Part shown: positions 3,614 to 5,435 of the stretch, in pieces
How positions within the stretch are numbered: position 1 is the stretch's first letter
How the letters are laid out: every line of letters begins with the position of its first letter
Assembly (NCBI GenBank): GCA_028711875.1
Contig: JAQTRJ010000176.1
Location: 1 to 5,435 of the forward strand
Reading direction: 5' to 3'
From: a bacterium
GTDB lineage: Bacteria; Electryoneota; RPQS01
Length of the DNA: 5,435 nucleotides
Notes under the pieces: model-generated
Database searches by the model: none
What the model saw: the letters and a program-made list of their open reading frames with translations, nothing else
Told to the model about the DNA's origin: nothing
Translations under genes and position numbers: made by a program

Positions 3614-5435
3614 CTATTCCTCCGCCGGGAGATCGGCCGGGTGGACCATGAACAGCGGTTCGCCGGGATTCTGGCTGATCCGGCGGTAGTAGCGAAGCTC
3701 ATAATCATCGGCAATCTTCATGTCGGGTTCGGCGCGCAGCCCCAGCCACGCCGCCGCCAGTCCGAGCGCTCCCCCGGACTGGCCAAAATCTTCGGGATTG
3801 ACCCAACTGCGGGGTGGGAATTCGATCACCTCAACCCTCCGCCCGTGAGCCGGAAGCCCCGACGCTGTGCGCGCGTGAACGATGGCGTTGTCCAATCCGC
3901 CGATTTCGTCCACCAGCCCAAGCTCGAGCGCGCGCGGGCCCGACCAGATCCGCCCCTGTCCGATGGAATCCACATACGATTGGGTGAGGAGTCGGCCGTC
4001 GGCGACTTTGGCGGTAAAATCATCGTACCAGCCGCGGATCAGCCGTTCCGCGCCGTGCCGTTCTTCGTCGGTGAAGGGGCGGTCGGGAATCGCGACGCCG
4101 ATCAGCGGCAGCGTGACCCCCTCCCCGAGATCGGCATGGCGGCCGATCTGCACGCGGTCGTAGGTGAAGCCGGTTTTTTCCGAGAAGTTTTCATTCCACA
4201 CGAAACCGCCGATGACGCCGATCGAGCCGGTCAGAGTCAGCGGCGAGGTGAAGATGCGCGAGCCGTACATGCTGATCCAATAGCCGCCCGACGCCGCCAC
4301 GCTGCCCTGCGAGACGATCATTGGTTTTTTCTCAGCCAGCGCTTTCATTTCGCGCGCGACGAGATCGGACGGGAGCGCGTCGCCGCCGGGGGAATCGGCG
4401 CGCAGGATGACCGCCCTGACATCCTTGCGCTTGGCGAGCTTGTTCAGGGTGCGCGACGTATAGCGGCCGCGAATCCCCGTGTCCAGATCGCAGTCGCCGA
4501 TGGCATAGACGACGGCGACCTTCGGCGGTTCGCCCCACGCGGGATCGGCAAAGGAGTACGCCGCCACGTCGCGGCGGGAGCGCAGCTCGGGTTTCGTGCC
4601 GTTCCACGCCTCGACCAGCTCGCGCACGTCCGACCAGCTGGCGACGGTGTCCACCAATCCGGCGGCGAGCGCGTCGTCGGCGTTCAGCGCGATCACGCTG
4701 TCCACGATGGCGTCGAGCGTATCGGCGGAAATCCCGCGCGCTTCGACGATTCCGCCGCGCCATTCATCGTAGAGATCGGCAATCATCGCCAGCCGCTGCT
4801 CGCGATCCGGCTCGGACATGTCGCGCCGGGAGAGCATTTCGAAGGCGGATTTGTAGGTGAAATAGCGGAATTCCTCCGATCCCAGGCCGATCTTTTCGAG
4901 AAATCCCTTCCAGAACGTGCGTCCCGCCACCATGCCGGGCAGGACCAGAGTTCCGGCCGGATCTATCCAGACCTTGTCGGCCACGCTGGCAAAATAGTAG
5001 GTGAACATGCCGGCGCGATCCACGTACATATACACCTGCTTGCCGGACGCTTTGAACTCCTTCAGTTTCTCGCGCACTTCCCAGAGCAGCTCGCGCGAGG
5101 ACTCGAGGCCCGAGAGATTGAAGGCGATGCCGTCCACTTCGGGATCGTGCTTCGCGTTTTCGATCAGCTCGATCATGTCGAGCAGCGCCATGCGGTCGCG
5201 GTCGAACCAGCGCGCCTTGCGATAGCTGAGGCGGCCTTTCATCGGCACGGACACGACCTGCGGTTTATCCTCGATGTAGCGGTCGGGATCGAATGAGGGA
5301 AACTGTTCGCCGACGCGGATCAGATAGCTGGTGGAGATTCGCTCGGAGTCTTTATCGTAGTGGGGAATGATCTGGAAGCCGGTGCCGTCGAGGGCGAGGC
5401 CGAGACTGACCGAAACGACTTTGTCCTGCACGTCG
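3614..5435 (-). CDS. sppA: Signal peptide peptidase SppA, 67K type, N-terminus beyond the window
   Basis: Membrane-anchored serine protease of the S49 family that degrades cleaved signal peptides in the periplasm. The frame is open to the window edge; residues are counted from the GTG at 5431, which lacks a visible ribosome site and is probably internal. Two tandem domains are present. The first (about 57-265) carries the general-base lysine K194 in YKSAFEMLSRRDMS. The second (about 303-530) carries ADSPGG (345-350) and the nucleophile S381 in GSVAASGGYWIS, followed by TGSIGVIGG. These correspond to the K209/S409 pair of E. coli SppA. Residues 1-56 contain no membrane helix and look beta-rich (SVSLGLALDGTGFQIIPHYD, then RISTSYLIR), so the anchor must lie further upstream and the protein is probably longer than the usual 600-620 residues. 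A C-terminal tail after about 540 precedes the TAG (3616-3614). Confidence 0.93.
   Translation of the reverse strand, partial: DVQDKVVSVSLGLALDGTGFQIIPHYDKDSERISTSYLIRVGEQFPSFDPDRYIEDKPQVVSVPMKGRLSYRKARWFDRDRMALLDMIELIENAKHDPEVDGIAFNLSGLESSRELLWEVREKLKEFKASGKQVYMYVDRAGMFTYYFASVADKVWIDPAGTLVLPGMVAGRTFWKGFLEKIGLGSEEFRYFTYKSAFEMLSRRDMSEPDREQRLAMIADLYDEWRGGIVEARGISADTLDAIVDSVIALNADDALAAGLVDTVASWSDVRELVEAWNGTKPELRSRRDVAAYSFADPAWGEPPKVAVVYAIGDCDLDTGIRGRYTSRTLNKLAKRKDVRAVILRADSPGGDALPSDLVAREMKALAEKKPMIVSQGSVAASGGYWISMYGSRIFTSPLTLTGSIGVIGGFVWNENFSEKTGFTYDRVQIGRHADLGEGVTLPLIGVAIPDRPFTDEERHGAERLIRGWYDDFTAKVADGRLLTQSYVDSIGQGRIWSGPRALELGLVDEIGGLDNAIVHARTASGLPAHGRRVEVIEFPPRSWVNPEDFGQSGGALGLAAAWLGLRAEPDMKIADDYELRYYRRISQNPGEPLFMVHPADLPAEE

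Noticed and set aside
3641..5296. 551-residue open frame on the plus strand
   Set aside because: It lies antisense to sppA. The product is low-complexity, rich in Arg, Ala, Gly and His, as expected of a GC-rich gene's opposite strand, while the minus frame has full catalytic motifs.
1..5435. CRISPR array, retron or diversity-generating retroelement
   Set aside because: No regularly spaced direct repeats of suitable length, no reverse transcriptase and no template/variable repeat pair were seen on either strand.

Overview
The window looks like the edge of an integrated mobile element beside a tRNA pair and chromosomal genes of a Gram-negative-type bacterium. Evidence for a bacterial chromosome is two well-formed tRNA genes, a 67K-type SppA protease and a small DUF3098-like membrane protein. 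The last family is known to me mainly from Bacteroidota and relatives (FCB-type lineages), so an uncultured member of that broad group is possible, but the phylum cannot be fixed from this sequence. By eye the right third is more GC-rich than the left half, which fits acquired DNA on the left.

Layout. 1-501 (+): end of a sigma-70-like factor, cut by the window edge. 610-1071 (+): small protein with an HTH-like start and a charged coiled-coil tail. 1072-1294: no intact gene; it holds a 13-bp-stem hairpin and a probable dead FitA/VapB-type antitoxin. 1295-1504 (+): excisionase-family HTH protein. 1505-1536: hairpin shared by two convergent genes. 1562-2677 (-): tyrosine recombinase with all catalytic residues. 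2678-2788: compact control region with a tRNA terminator hairpin, a near-consensus sigma-70 promoter for the integrase built into that hairpin, and an 11-bp-spaced direct repeat. 2789-2865 (-): tRNA-Asp(GTC) with encoded CCA, the likely integration target. 2866-2964: heptad and inverted repeats. 2965-3039 (-): tRNA-Val(TAC). 3143-3433 (-): 96-aa two-helix membrane protein with no ATG, GTG or TTG start but a perfect Shine-Dalgarno seven bases before an ATT codon. 3614 to the right edge (-): SppA, lacking only its N-terminus.

How it fits together. The integrase lies directly downstream of the 3' end of tRNA-Asp and reads away from it, the classic arrangement for elements that insert into tRNA 3' ends. 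The element would therefore occupy everything left of about 2789, with its far attachment site beyond the window. The excisionase-like protein is the expected directionality partner, and the sigma-like factor and HTH/coiled-coil protein are probable element regulators. Right of 2789 is resident chromosome: Val-Asp tRNA tandem, membrane protein and SppA, all on the minus strand.

Most worth a second look: the terminator/promoter overlap at the integrase, the apparent AUU start of the 96-aa gene, the antitoxin remnant, and the sigma-like factor carried beside an integration module.
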